Below, one piece after another: positions 1-8,691 of a stretch of 64,000 bases of DNA. The translations under genes and the position numbers were made by a program. The notes beneath the pieces are model-generated. The model saw nothing but the letters and a program-made list of their open reading frames with translations. It ran no database searches and was not told the DNA's origin. Each line of letters begins with the position of its first letter. Position 1 is the first letter of the stretch. Origin of the DNA: Pandoraea cepalis (GTDB lineage: Bacteria; Pseudomonadota; Gammaproteobacteria; Burkholderiales; Burkholderiaceae); contig NZ_CABPSL010000010.1 of NCBI RefSeq assembly GCF_902459665.1, positions 105,991 through 169,990 on the forward strand. Direction: 5' to 3'.

Positions 1-1307
1 GCCTGCACTATTGGCAATTGGGCGAATCGCACTACTGGGGCCACAACGCGATCATTCGCATGGCGCCGTTCATGGCGCATTGCGCGCTTGCCCCGCTGCC
101 GGGCAAAGGCGCCATGTCGGGCGCGATTCTCTCGCACGACTTCGTCGAGGCGGCGCTGATGCGACGCGCCGGCTGGGGCGTTTGGATTGCCTACGACCTG
201 CCCGGCAGCTACGAGGAAATGCCGCCGAACCTGCTCGACGAACTCAAGCGCGACCGCCGCTGGTGCCAGGGCAACCTGATGAATTTCCGGCTGTTCCTGG
301 CCGAGGGCATGCACCCGGTGCACCGCGCGGTGTTCGTCACCGGGGCGATGGCCTACGTGTCAGCGCCGTTGTGGTTCATCTTCCTGATCCTCTCGACGTG
401 TCTGCTCGCCAAGCACACGCTGGTCGTGCCCGAATATTTCACGGCGCCGCGACAACTGTTCCCGGTCTGGCCGGAGTGGCATCCCGAGCGCGCGCTCGCA
501 TTGTTCTCGGCAACGGCCACGCTGCTCTTCCTGCCGAAGATCCTCGCCGTGGTGCTGATCTGGGTAAAGGGCGCGAAACGTTTCGGCGGGGCATTCGCGG
601 TGACGGTGAGCATGTTCATCGAACTCGTGTTCTCGGCCGTGCTCGCCCCGGTGCGCATGCTGTTCCATACGCAGTTCGTGCTGGCGGCGCTCACCGGCAT
701 TGCGATTCAATGGAAGTCGCCGCCGCGTGAAGACGCCGAGACGCACTGGGGCGAAGCGATTCGCCGCCACGGCCTGCATACCCTGATCGGGCTGGGGTGG
801 GGGGGCGTCGTCTACTGGCTCAACCCGGACTTCATTTGGTGGCTGATGCCCATTGTCGGATCGATGGCGATCTCGATTCCCGTGTCGGTGTTCTCCAGCC
901 GGGTGTCGCTGGGGCGCGCGCTCAAGCGTGCGCGGCTATTCCTGATTCCGGAAGAGTCATGGCCGCCCAAGGAGCTGCGCATGACGGAAAAATACACGGA
1001 GGACGCGCGCCAGCATGTGACCTTTGTCGACGCCGTCGTCGACCCGATGGCCAACGCCCTCGTGGCCGCGAGCGTGGTGCCGACCCTTGACGACGTGAAG
1101 CGCGACGCCCGGCGTGCCGGCCGTGTCGAGACCGCGTTGCTCAAGGGACCGGCGAAGCTGACGAACACGCAGAAGTGGGAGTTGCTCAACGACCCGCGCG
1201 CGCTCGCAGCGCTCCATCTGCTCGTGTGGACGGACCCGCGTGCGCATCGCGATTGGCGCGACGCGCGCACCGATGGGCTGTCGCAGGGCTTTCTCGCGTC
1301 GGCCTGA
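1..1307 (+). CDS. opgH: Glucans biosynthesis glucosyltransferase H, C-terminal part (5' end outside window)
   Basis: The reading frame is open from the first bases of the window, so the start lies upstream; about 434 residues are visible of a protein that is usually around 850. OpgH is an inner-membrane GT2 glycosyltransferase that makes the beta-glucan backbone of osmoregulated periplasmic glucans from UDP-glucose. The visible part begins inside the catalytic domain (YWGHNAIIR stretch) and contains the GT2 RRW motif (DRRWCQGN, about residue 80). Several hydrophobic membrane segments follow (around residues 110-130, 165-185, 195-230 and 255-295), then a soluble C-terminal tail. opgG would be expected upstream but is not visible. 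The gene ends just before a strong terminator. Confidence 0.93.
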   Translation, partial: LHYWQLGESHYWGHNAIIRMAPFMAHCALAPLPGKGAMSGAILSHDFVEAALMRRAGWGVWIAYDLPGSYEEMPPNLLDELKRDRRWCQGNLMNFRLFLAEGMHPVHRAVFVTGAMAYVSAPLWFIFLILSTCLLAKHTLVVPEYFTAPRQLFPVWPEWHPERALALFSATATLLFLPKILAVVLIWVKGAKRFGGAFAVTVSMFIELVFSAVLAPVRMLFHTQFVLAALTGIAIQWKSPPREDAETHWGEAIRRHGLHTLIGLGWGGVVYWLNPDFIWWLMPIVGSMAISIPVSVFSSRVSLGRALKRARLFLIPEESWPPKELRMTEKYTEDARQHVTFVDAVVDPMANALVAASVVPTLDDVKRDARRAGRVETALLKGPAKLTNTQKWELLNDPRALAALHLLVWTDPRAHRDWRDARTDGLSQGFLASA

Positions 1308-1337
1308 CCGGCAGACAGGCAGAGGCTGGCGGCAAGG

Positions 1338-1372
1338 AAAAAACGGCAAGGCATCGCGCCTTGCCGTTTTTT
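1338..1372. terminator. Bidirectional intrinsic terminator between opgH and the NlpD-like gene
   Basis: Perfect inverted repeat AACGGCAAGGC / GCCTTGCCGTT with a five-base loop. It is flanked by an A-run on the left and a T-run on the right, so it can stop transcription from opgH (+) and from the convergent gene (-). Confidence 0.85.
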
Positions 1373-1418
1373 CGTTTGCGGTATTCGCCCGCCGGGAGAG
1401 ACGGGCCGCGGCACTGAA

Positions 1419-2183
1419 TTATCGCGAGGGCAGGAAGTCGCGGGGGTTGAACGGCGTGCCCTTCTGGCGCACCTCGAAGTGCAACTTGACCGTGCCATGC
1501 GAGTCGGTGTCGCCCATCTCGGCGATCTTCTGGCCCTTGCTGACCGACGCCCCTTCCTTGACCAGAATGGCGCGGTTGTGCGCGTAGGCGGTGAGGTACC
1601 CGTTCTCGTGCTGCACCATCACCAGGTTGCCGTATCCGCGCAACCCGCTGCCTGCATAAACCACCTTGCCGGCGGCTGCCGCATAGATCGGGTCGCCCGC
1701 TTTGCCGCCGATATCGACGCCCTTGTTGCTGCTGCCATTGAAGTTTGCCAGCACCGGGCCATTGGCGGGCCAGACCATCGGAATCCGGTTGGTCGCCGTG
1801 CGTGGGGCAGCGGGCGCGGGAGCCGGCTTCGGGGTCGGGCGGGCTTGCGGTGCCGGTCTGGCGGCGCCGGGCGCGGCGGCCGCCGCACCGGCCGGCGGCA
1901 CGACACGCAGCACCTGACCGACTTCGATCTTGTCGGGATCGGTCAGGCCGTTCCAGCGCACCAGATCGGCGGCACTGGTATTGTTGGCGCGCGCGATGCC
2001 ATAGAGGGTGTCGCCGGACTGCACGCGATAGCTTCCGGCGGGCACCGGGCCATAGGTCGGTGACCCGGCGCAGGCGGCGAGCGTCAGGCAAATGGCCAGA
2101 CTGAGCGCGTGCGTGCGGCAACGGGACACCCAAGCCGGTTGGCTTGGCGTACGAGCGTCAGACGGCGACGGCGAGGGGCGCAT
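1419..2183 (-). CDS. NlpD-like LysM/M23 (LytM) lipoprotein, catalytically degenerate
   Basis: About 254 residues. A lipoprotein signal ends in LTLAAC (Cys about residue 38), followed by one LysM peptidoglycan-binding domain (about 50-93), an Ala/Pro-rich linker and a C-terminal LytM/M23 fold. The first zinc-site motif HxGxD of active M23 enzymes reads NKGVDIGG here and the HxH motif reads LHFE. This is the pattern of E. coli NlpD/EnvC, which activate the amidases that split septal peptidoglycan rather than cutting it themselves; that role is inferred. The ATG at 2183 has a GGAG about 11 bases upstream; ATG at 2201 (six residues longer) is also possible. It is not beside rpoS, where nlpD usually sits, so it may be a paralogue. 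Confidence 0.85.
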   Translation of the reverse strand: MRPSPSPSDARTPSQPAWVSRCRTHALSLAICLTLAACAGSPTYGPVPAGSYRVQSGDTLYGIARANNTSAADLVRWNGLTDPDKIEVGQVLRVVPPAGAAAAAPGAARPAPQARPTPKPAPAPAAPRTATNRIPMVWPANGPVLANFNGSSNKGVDIGGKAGDPIYAAAAGKVVYAGSGLRGYGNLVMVQHENGYLTAYAHNRAILVKEGASVSKGQKIAEMGDTDSHGTVKLHFEVRQKGTPFNPRDFLPSR

Positions 2184-2347
2184 GAGGCGAGTAGACTCCA
2201 TCCGTAGGCGGGTATGGGGGTTGAGTGGCGCGGGCGCGGGAAAAAACGCCCATTGTACGGGCAGCAACCCTGGCTCGAACACCCGAAGCCCGCCCAAATC
2301 TCCCGCGAGGGCGAGAAATTGTTACGAGATTTGCAGGCCTTACCCTG

Positions 2348-2376
2348 TTGACAAACGACGCGTCTACACGTATAAA
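2348..2376 (+). promoter_or_regulatory. Sigma-70 promoter of the cold-shock gene
   Basis: TTGACA at 2348-2353 and TATAAA at 2371-2376, separated by exactly 17 bases. Both boxes are near consensus. The predicted start of transcription is near 2383. Confidence 0.8.
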
Positions 2377-2382
2377 ACCAAC

Positions 2383-2521
2383 TGCAGATTGTCAAGCCGC
2401 GAAGTTGTTGTCAGACGTAGTTTTCCTGCTTCTCGCTGGTTTCTAGTCCTTCATTTTCCCTTGATTGTCAGCGCTCACGGGGTTATTTCGACCTCAAGCT
2501 ATTGTTTTATTAGGAAAAAAT
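2383..2521 (+). promoter_or_regulatory. Long 5' untranslated leader of the cold-shock gene
   Basis: About 139 bases lie between the predicted transcription start and the ATG, noticeably AT-richer than the neighbourhood and ending in AGGAAAAAAT before the start codon. Long leaders are typical of cspA-type mRNAs, where they fold differently in the cold to control stability and translation. Function here is inferred from position and family. Confidence 0.5.
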
Positions 2522-2725
2522 ATGGAAACCGGTATTGTTAAGTGGTTCAACGACGCAAAGGGCTTCGGCTTCATTACCCCGGACGCCGGCGGTGAAGACC
2601 TGTTCGCTCACTTCTCGGAAGTGAAGGTTGACGGCTTCAAGTCGCTGCAAGAAAACCAACGCGTGTCGTTCGAAGTCAAGACTGGCCCGAAGGGCAAGCA
2701 AGCTGCGAACATCAAGCCCATCTAA
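2522..2725 (+). CDS. cspA: Cold-shock protein, CspA family
   Basis: 67 residues, the usual size for the family: a single cold-shock (OB-fold) domain that binds single-stranded RNA and DNA. The RNA-binding motifs RNP1 (KGFGFI, about residues 13-18) and RNP2 (DLFAHFS, about 27-33) are intact. The start at 2522 follows an AGGA ribosome-binding site and gives the typical [11 protein letters not shown]-terminus. It is monocistronic, with its own strong promoter and a terminator downstream. Whether it is truly cold-induced or constitutive cannot be told from sequence. Confidence 0.95.
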   Translation: METGIVKWFNDAKGFGFITPDAGGEDLFAHFSEVKVDGFKSLQENQRVSFEVKTGPKGKQAANIKPI

Positions 2726-2788
2726 TTGGCTTGAACGCATTTCCGTGATGCCGCGCCAGCCTTAGGCGAGGCGGCGTCCCGAGATCAG

Positions 2789-2828
2789 CAGGCCCGATGA
2801 CGAAAGTCATCGGGCCTGTTTGTTTTTT
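2789..2828 (+). terminator. Intrinsic terminator after the cold-shock gene
   Basis: Perfect 13-bp stem CAGGCCCGATGAC / GTCATCGGGCCTG closed by a GAAA loop, then TTTGTTTTTT. Confidence 0.9.
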
Positions 2829-2947
2829 GGCGTCTTTTTCGATTCGCATGAGACGTGCACGCGGACGATGCGACTGTCGCGGTTCGACGCTACAATGCCT
2901 GATCGAATTCGCGTGAGCCCTCGCGTGAGCCCTTTTCCGAGGCAATC

Positions 2948-3583
2948 ATGAGCTTGCAAACATGGTGGCTGTATGTCGTCACCGTTTTTTTCGTCTCGGC
3001 GACGCCGGGACCGAACATGTTGCTCGTCATGACGCATGGCGCGCGTCACGGGCTGCGTCCGTCGCTCGGCACGATGGCCGGCTGCATGACGGCACTCATC
3101 GCCATGATGTCGGTTTCCGCGGCCGGACTGGGCGCCGTGCTCCGCGCGTGGCCAATGTTGTTTGACACGCTGCGCTACGTCGGTGCGGCATATCTTGTCT
3201 ATCTCGGCTACAAGAGCTGGCGCTCACCCGTGGACGCGAATGCCGCGGCGCCGTCCGACGTGCCCGCCACGGCCGTGGATTCGAGCTTCGGCAAACTCTT
3301 CAAGTCGGGCTTCCTGGTCGCGGGCAGCAACCCGAAGGCCATTCTCTTCGCCGCGGCGTTCCTGCCGCAGTTCATCGACCCAACCGCCGCCAAACTCCCG
3401 CAGTTCTCGATTCTGCTCGGCACGTTCGCGGTGATCGAGGTGAGCTGGTATCTGGTCTACGCCACCGGCGGGCTACGCATCGCGCCGTACTTGCGCGAAG
3501 CGCGTGTGCTCAAGGCATTCAATCGCATCAGCGGCGGCGTGTTCATGGGTTTCGGCGCGTTGATGGCCGCGGTACATCGCTGA
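2948..3583 (+). CDS. LysE/RhtB family amino-acid exporter
   Basis: 211 residues with about six hydrophobic segments, typical of the LysE/RhtB family of inner-membrane exporters for amino acids and related metabolites. The N-terminal signature (SATPGPNMLLV, about residues 18-28) and the conserved GSNPKAILFAAAFLPQF region in the middle are clear. Substrate cannot be predicted from sequence. It stands alone between the cspA terminator and a 270-base spacer, so it is probably monocistronic. Confidence 0.9.
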   Translation: MSLQTWWLYVVTVFFVSATPGPNMLLVMTHGARHGLRPSLGTMAGCMTALIAMMSVSAAGLGAVLRAWPMLFDTLRYVGAAYLVYLGYKSWRSPVDANAAAPSDVPATAVDSSFGKLFKSGFLVAGSNPKAILFAAAFLPQFIDPTAAKLPQFSILLGTFAVIEVSWYLVYATGGLRIAPYLREARVLKAFNRISGGVFMGFGALMAAVHR

Positions 3584-3852
3584 TCCGACGGTAGCGTGCG
3601 GCAAAGGTCCGAGGGCGCGTCCGGGGTGTGGCGCGCGACACGGGACACCGCAAGTTTGTGGGTTGGAGCCCTCAATATTCCGGGCCAGCGACCGTTAACG
3701 TTTTTGACCAGATACATGAGACGGTGCACCAGCGCCGACAGACACGCATTCGCACAGTGACGTCGTGAGGCGTCACGTGTTGCCGAGACTTTAATACGTA
3801 CGGCTTGCGCCGCCCGGCGTGGTCCGTCACGGGGACAATTAGAAGATCAGGT

Positions 3853-4620
3853 ATGGAAATGACAGAACCGCAGGTGACACCGGCGCCCACGGACAACGAA
3901 ACGCAACTGCATGATTCGTATCGCATCAGCAATCCGCTGGAAATTGGCGGCGTGCTGCGCCATCTGGCGACCCGTGGCGATTTCATGACGGTGTACTTCG
4001 CGAACGGGCAGCGGCAACTCGTCACGCGCCTGCTCAAGGTCGAGCCGCAAGTGCGCGGCTTTTATTTCGACTGGGGCGGTGTGGAGGCGGAGAACCGGGC
4101 GCTGCTTGCCAACAAGCGCGCGCTGTTCGTTGGCGTGCCCGAAGGCATTCAGGTGCATTTCCCCATTGGCGATGTCGAGGAGCGCGAGTTCGAAGGGTAT
4201 CCCGCCTTCTACGCCTCGTATCCGGAAACGCTCGTGCGTTTGCAGCGCCGCGATTACTTTCGCGTGAAAACGCCGATCCTTGATCCATACCCGTGCACGG
4301 TCAAATTCCCCGACGACACGCCGATGCGCCTGTCGGTGTTCGACCTGTCGCTCGGTGGCGTTGGCTTGCGCACGAAGGCCGATGCGGCGGCCGAAATTCC
4401 GAAGGGCTCGATGCTCATGCACGTCGAGATCGAATTGCGCGACTACGGCACCGTCCAGGTGGACCTGGAAGTCTGTGCCATTCGCACGGTGCCGTTGGCG
4501 AAGGACGTCGAGTATCACATCGGCTGCCGCTTTATCGCGCTGTCGCGTACCGCCGAGTCGCGCCTGCAAAAGCTCATCACGCAGCTCGAACTCAATCGCA
4601 AGGCATTCGCGCGCGGCTAA
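3853..4620 (+). CDS. ycgR: YcgR-type flagellar brake protein with PilZ domain (cyclic-di-GMP receptor)
   Basis: About 255 residues. An N-terminal YcgR/FlgZ-like domain (about 15-125) is followed by a PilZ domain. The cyclic-di-GMP binding motifs are visible: RxxxR as QRRDYFR (about 132-138) and (D/N)xSxxG as DLSLGG (about 165-170). YcgR-family proteins bind the flagellar motor when cyclic-di-GMP is high and slow or bias rotation. The ATG at 3853 is preferred because the 16 upstream residues of the open frame do not look like the family. No flagellar genes are visible nearby. The 269-base spacer before it holds a short GTGACG/CGTCAC inverted repeat near 3757-3776 but nothing else recognisable. 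Confidence 0.88.
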   Translation: MEMTEPQVTPAPTDNETQLHDSYRISNPLEIGGVLRHLATRGDFMTVYFANGQRQLVTRLLKVEPQVRGFYFDWGGVEAENRALLANKRALFVGVPEGIQVHFPIGDVEEREFEGYPAFYASYPETLVRLQRRDYFRVKTPILDPYPCTVKFPDDTPMRLSVFDLSLGGVGLRTKADAAAEIPKGSMLMHVEIELRDYGTVQVDLEVCAIRTVPLAKDVEYHIGCRFIALSRTAESRLQKLITQLELNRKAFARG

Positions 4621-4641
4621 GCGTTCGGTGTAATGCGATCC

Positions 4642-4670
4642 AACCGGCGCGTGCCTCTGCGGCGCCGGTT
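4642..4670. terminator. Possible bidirectional terminator between convergent ycgR and CorC-type genes
   Basis: Perfect 9-bp inverted repeat AACCGGCGC / GCGCCGGTT with an 11-base loop in the 78-base gap between convergent stops. It has no T-run, so termination strength is doubtful. Confidence 0.4.
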
Positions 4671-4698
4671 CGGTTCGCCGAGCGCTGCTGCGGGCGCG

Positions 4699-6048
4699 TC
4701 AATCGTCGCGTTGCCGGGTGACAGCGTGGGGCGGTTCGCCACGGGCTTCTCGTACCCCGTCGGGATAGATGCGTACCAGCACGATACGCGGCCCCTGCAT
4801 CTTCTTCACGACAACGGAGAAGCCTTCGAAGTCGACCTTCTGGCCCTCGTGCGGCAAGTAGCCCAGCACGTCCATGATCAGGCCACCCACCGATTCCGCG
4901 TGCTCGCTGGGGATCTCGATGCCCAGCGAGCGTTCCAACGTCAGGATGGGTAAGCTGCCCCGGCCGATGAGCGTGCCATCTTCCATGTGGGTCCAGTCGT
5001 CTTCCGTCTGGCGGAATTCGTCGCGGATCTTGCCGACAAGCGCCGAGAGCAGGTTGTCGAGCGTCAGGAAGCCGATGGGCTTTTGGTCCGGCCATCCCAC
5101 GATCGCGAAGTGAGGTGCGCCCCGGCGAAATCGGCGGAACAGCTCACGCGCCGGCATGTCGGGTTTCACGCGCTCCACGGGCCGCGCCATACTGCCCAGA
5201 TCCTCGATCGATTGACCATGATGCTCCGCGAGGAACAGATCTTTCAGGTGCACCACGCCGAGCACGGTTTCGCCATCGTTGTCGAAGAATGGGTAGCGGC
5301 TGTAGCGGTGACGATAGGCCGTATCCATGTTCTGCGCGAACGTTGCATTGCGCCGGAAGCTGGCTACTTCGCTCATCGGATGCATGAGATCGGAGACGGT
5401 CAGATCGCTGAAGTCGATGGCGTAGGCGACCACATTCCAGTCGTCGCGCGACAGTTTCTCGCTCGATGCCCCCCGGCGCATGATCAGCTTGATTTCGTCG
5501 GCCGAGTAATGAGCATCGGTGCCGTGCGACGGATCGAGACCTGTCCAACGCAGCAGGCGGTTGGCGCTGTGGTTGAGAATCCAGATCGCCGGATACATCA
5601 GCCAGTAAAAGCCATAGAGCGGGGCGGCTGTCCAGACGGAGACGATTTCCGGCATGCGCAGGGCCATCGACTTCGGCGCGAGTTCGCCCACGACAATGTG
5701 CAGGTACGAAATCGTGAAGAATGCGATGAAGAAGGCGAGCGCATGAATCAGCTCCGCCGAGTTGACTCCCAGCGCGGCGAATAGCGGCGTGAGAATGCGC
5801 GCAAACGCGGGCTCACCGATCCAGCCCAGACCGAGCGAGGCGAGGGTGATGCCGAGCTGGCACGCGGAAAGGTAGGTATCGAGCTGGCTGTGAACCTTGG
5901 CCAGGATACGGCCGCGCCAACCGCGTTGGCGGGCGATGACATGAACGCGCGTCTGGCGCAGTTTGACGAGGCCAAATTCCGCCGCCACGAAGAAGCCGTT
6001 GAGCAACACCAGCAGTATCGCAGCGACGATCAGTAAAAAGTTTTCCAA
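4699..6048 (-). CDS. CNNM/CorC-type (hemolysin C family) membrane protein with CBS pair
   Basis: 449 residues. An N-terminal CNNM (DUF21) membrane domain with about four transmembrane segments (within residues 1-170) precedes a tandem CBS domain pair (about 205-330) and a C-terminal CorC_HlyC transporter-associated domain (about 350-435). Relatives such as YfjD/PaeA and CorC have been linked to magnesium/cobalt or polyamine efflux; the substrate here is not predictable. The CBS pair likely senses nucleotides such as Mg-ATP. It stands alone on the minus strand, convergent with ycgR. Confidence 0.9.
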   Translation of the reverse strand: MENFLLIVAAILLVLLNGFFVAAEFGLVKLRQTRVHVIARQRGWRGRILAKVHSQLDTYLSACQLGITLASLGLGWIGEPAFARILTPLFAALGVNSAELIHALAFFIAFFTISYLHIVVGELAPKSMALRMPEIVSVWTAAPLYGFYWLMYPAIWILNHSANRLLRWTGLDPSHGTDAHYSADEIKLIMRRGASSEKLSRDDWNVVAYAIDFSDLTVSDLMHPMSEVASFRRNATFAQNMDTAYRHRYSRYPFFDNDGETVLGVVHLKDLFLAEHHGQSIEDLGSMARPVERVKPDMPARELFRRFRRGAPHFAIVGWPDQKPIGFLTLDNLLSALVGKIRDEFRQTEDDWTHMEDGTLIGRGSLPILTLERSLGIEIPSEHAESVGGLIMDVLGYLPHEGQKVDFEGFSVVVKKMQGPRIVLVRIYPDGVREARGEPPHAVTRQRDD

Positions 6049-6192
6049 AATATATGAAATGGGACATCAGGCCCGTCAGTATAAGTGACATTCGCCTGCG
6101 GAAATCAATTGCCGTGACGTTCCGGTGTGTTGTCAGTTAATTGCGTGGGATTCAAGGGGCTTTCGCGGTGGATGTCGGCAAGACTGCGCGAC

Positions 6193-7104
6193 TCAACGGC
6201 GGTCGATGGCCCGCCAGCCGGGCATGGCAAAGGCGTCGACGAGAAAGTCGATGAGGGCGCGGACCTTGGCGCTCAGGTACTTGCGCGAAGGATAGACGAC
6301 GTAGACACCCATCTCGCCCTGCGTGTATTCGGGCAGGAATTCGACGAGGCGGCCGTCGCGCAAGGCGTCTTGCACGAGAAACGCCGGTTGCAGGATGATG
6401 CCCGCCCCGGCAACGGCGGCGGCCAGACAGGTATCGCCGTTGTCGGCGATCAGCCGCGCGCGCGTGCGCACGGAAACCGGGCCGTCAGGGCCGTCGAAGC
6501 GCCATTCGCGCCGATGCGAGAAGTAGCTGTAGCCGACGGTCTCATGATGGGCCAGTTCGCTGGGATGCGGTGGCGTGCCATGCTGCGCGAGATAGCCGGG
6601 CGAGGCGCACAGCACCAGCCGGGTACCCGCGAGCCGCCGATGCACCAGCGACGAATCGGGCAGGCGCGTGATCCGAATGGCCAGATCGTAGCCTTCGTCA
6701 ACGATATCGACGAGGCGATCGCTCAGCGTGATATCGAGCGAGACTTGCGAATGTCGCGAGAGAAACGTGGGCCAGAGCGGCGCGAGATGCAGCACACCGA
6801 AGGTGTGCGGGGCGTTGATGCGCAGCGGCCCGGCCGGCAGACCGTCCTGCTCGCCCGCCATGGCATCGGCCTCGTCGAGTTCGGTGAGGATCTGACGGCA
6901 GCGCTCGACGTAACGCTGGCCCGGCTCGGTGAGCGACAGGCGTCGCGTGGTGCGTTGGAGCAAACGCGTGCCCAGACGCGCCTCGAGATCGGCCACGTAA
7001 CGCGAGATGGCCGTCTTGGAGATGCCCAACGTTGCGGCGGCCTTCACGAAGCTGCCCGACTCGACCACGGCAATGAAGCTCTCGATCTCGCGAAGTTTGT
7101 TCAT
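6193..7104 (-). CDS. LysR-family transcriptional regulator
   Basis: 303 residues from the ATG at 7104. The N-terminal winged helix-turn-helix (about residues 1-60, with SFVKAAATLGISKTAISRYVADLE) is of the CrgA/AaeR-like LysR type, followed by the periplasmic-binding-like effector domain. A GTG ten residues upstream is possible but lacks a ribosome-binding site. It lies 124 bases downstream of, and on the same strand as, the dioxygenase and DoxX genes, so it may be the last gene of that unit or be separately transcribed. It is the natural candidate to bind the palindrome at 8621-8653. The effector is unknown. Confidence 0.92.
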   Translation of the reverse strand: MNKLREIESFIAVVESGSFVKAAATLGISKTAISRYVADLEARLGTRLLQRTTRRLSLTEPGQRYVERCRQILTELDEADAMAGEQDGLPAGPLRINAPHTFGVLHLAPLWPTFLSRHSQVSLDITLSDRLVDIVDEGYDLAIRITRLPDSSLVHRRLAGTRLVLCASPGYLAQHGTPPHPSELAHHETVGYSYFSHRREWRFDGPDGPVSVRTRARLIADNGDTCLAAAVAGAGIILQPAFLVQDALRDGRLVEFLPEYTQGEMGVYVVYPSRKYLSAKVRALIDFLVDAFAMPGWRAIDRR

Positions 7105-7228
7105 GCCGGGGCGGGGCTCCTCAGGAATGCGCACCGCGATGCGCGATCAGGCCGGTGGCCGGACAGGCGACGGCGCCGACGATGCCGCGACGGACAGGCC
7201 TGTCGCGACACCCCCGGTGCCGATGTCG

Positions 7229-8056
7229 TTATTGTGCCAGCGCGCTCACTTCGGCGAGCGACGGGGCGGCGTTGCCGAACGCGAACGCGTCCATGCGCAG
7301 CGCGCCGTAGGTGGCGCCGGTGTCGAAGTGCGTCTGACGGGCGGCATTGTCGGCTGCGCCCAGGGCAATATAGAGCGGCAGCAGATGCTCGTCGGTCGGA
7401 TGAGCGCGCTCGGCGTACGGTGCGCGGGCGCGATAGTCGAACAGGGCATCGAGGTCCATCGCCGCGAGATGCTCGGTGAACCAGGCGACGAATTCTGCCA
7501 GGTAGGGCGCGTCGGCACGGTCCTCCGACGGGGCGCGGAACACCTCGTGCAGGTTGTGGGTGAAGCTGCCCGACGCGAGGATGAGCGTGCCGTCCTGCGC
7601 GAGCGGCGCCAAGTGCTGTCCGAGCCGATATTGCTGCTCGGGACGTTCGTGCCGTTGCAGCGACAACTGGGTGACCGGGACGTCCGCATCCGGGTAGAGG
7701 TAGCGCAGCGGCACCCAGGCGCCGTGATCGAGACCCCACTGGTCGTCGGTCGTCGCGGGCAGACCCGCGTCGCGCAGCATTTGCACCGTGCGCTCGGCGA
7801 GCGCGGGCGCTCCCGCGGCCCGGTACTCCAGTGCGTAAAGCTCGCGCGGGAAGCCGCCGAAATCGTGGATCGTGCGTTGTTGCGCCAGACTGCCCACGCG
7901 CAGGGCCGGCGTCGACCAATGCGGCGAAATCACGAGGATCTCGCGCGGACGCGGCACCGCACGCCCCAACGCCGTCAACAGTGGGCCGGTGCGGCCCGGA
8001 TCGACCGCGAGCAACGGCGAGCCGTGGGAGACGAAGAGGGTAGGAAGGGCAGACAT
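7229..8056 (-). CDS. DODA-type class III extradiol ring-cleavage dioxygenase (YgiD family)
   Basis: 275 residues. Family features include an N-terminal SHGSPL motif (His about residue 11), the SPHW motif (about 44-47), DHGAW (His about 110) and the SGSFTHNLHEV segment (about 163-173). These supply the non-haem metal-binding histidines of class III (LigB-like) dioxygenases. The eukaryotic and E. coli relatives cleave DOPA at the 4,5 bond; the physiological substrate in bacteria is mostly unknown. The gene lies 47 bases downstream of doxX on the same strand, so the two are probably co-transcribed. Confidence 0.9.
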   Translation of the reverse strand: MSALPTLFVSHGSPLLAVDPGRTGPLLTALGRAVPRPREILVISPHWSTPALRVGSLAQQRTIHDFGGFPRELYALEYRAAGAPALAERTVQMLRDAGLPATTDDQWGLDHGAWVPLRYLYPDADVPVTQLSLQRHERPEQQYRLGQHLAPLAQDGTLILASGSFTHNLHEVFRAPSEDRADAPYLAEFVAWFTEHLAAMDLDALFDYRARAPYAERAHPTDEHLLPLYIALGAADNAARQTHFDTGATYGALRMDAFAFGNAAPSLAEVSALAQ

Positions 8057-8103
8057 GGCAATGACTCCGGCAAAAGAACGCTAACGAGAACCTGACGAGG
8101 CCA

Positions 8104-8508
8104 TCAGGCGGTGCGCGCGCGGCGTACCGCGCAAGCGCCGTCCCCGAGCAGGGCCAGAACCAACAGCGCCACCAGCCAGAACGCGGGGAATTCCCAACCG
8201 CCGCCCTTGTTGGTGAACATCCAGCCATTGTGGCCGTGCACCGATACGATGGTGCCGAGCATCAACGCCGCCAGCGGCAACGCCGCCCAGCGCGCATAAA
8301 AGCCCGCGATCAGCATCAGGCCGCCGATCAGTTCCAGCGCCATCGTGACATAAGCGACGAACGGCGGCAGGCCCAGCGAGCCCATGAAGCCGACGAATCC
8401 GGGCACGGTAAATACGAACACCTTGAGCGACAGATGGGCGAGGAAGAGGATACCCAGCGATACGCGCAGCAACAGTGCGGCGTAGGGGGCGGTTTTGTTG
8501 TCGATCAT
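8104..8508 (-). CDS. DoxX family membrane protein
   Basis: 134 residues with four predicted membrane segments, the usual size of small DoxX/SURF4-like proteins. The ATG at 8508 is chosen because GGAG stands six bases upstream; the open frame continues upstream without family similarity. DoxX proteins are often paired with oxidoreductases or dioxygenases and a LysR regulator, as here, but their biochemical role is poorly defined. It is the first gene of the doxX - dioxygenase - lysR run. Confidence 0.88.
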   Translation of the reverse strand: MIDNKTAPYAALLLRVSLGILFLAHLSLKVFVFTVPGFVGFMGSLGLPPFVAYVTMALELIGGLMLIAGFYARWAALPLAALMLGTIVSVHGHNGWMFTNKGGGWEFPAFWLVALLVLALLGDGACAVRRARTA

Positions 8509-8578
8509 GACAGGCTCCGGCAAAGGAATCGAAGTAAGGGTCGGCTCAGCCATCAATGCGATGACTGACTTGGCTTCG

Positions 8579-8607
8579 ATTTTAGGGAGTGCCATCGTTT
8601 AGATAAA
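8579..8607 (-). promoter_or_regulatory. Candidate promoter of the doxX-dioxygenase unit
   Basis: On the minus strand TTTATC (8602-8607) and TAAAAT (8579-8584) are separated by 17 bases. The -10 box is good and the -35 box poor, as expected for an activator-dependent promoter. The predicted transcription start is near 8572. Confidence 0.5.
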
Positions 8608-8620
8608 CGGGCATATTGGG

Positions 8621-8653
8621 GATTGATTGTCCCTTGTATGGGGACAATCAATC
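8621..8653. promoter_or_regulatory. Large perfect palindrome, probable LysR operator
   Basis: Arms GATTGATTGTCCC and GGGACAATCAATC (13 bp, no mismatch) flank a seven-base centre. The centre lies about 65 bases upstream of the predicted doxX transcription start, the usual position of a LysR-type recognition site. It could instead be a factor-independent stop after glcF, but no T-run follows on either strand. Confidence 0.55.
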
Positions 8654-8691
8654 GTTGCCGCGGAGGTGAATCGGGATGATCGCGCTGGCGC

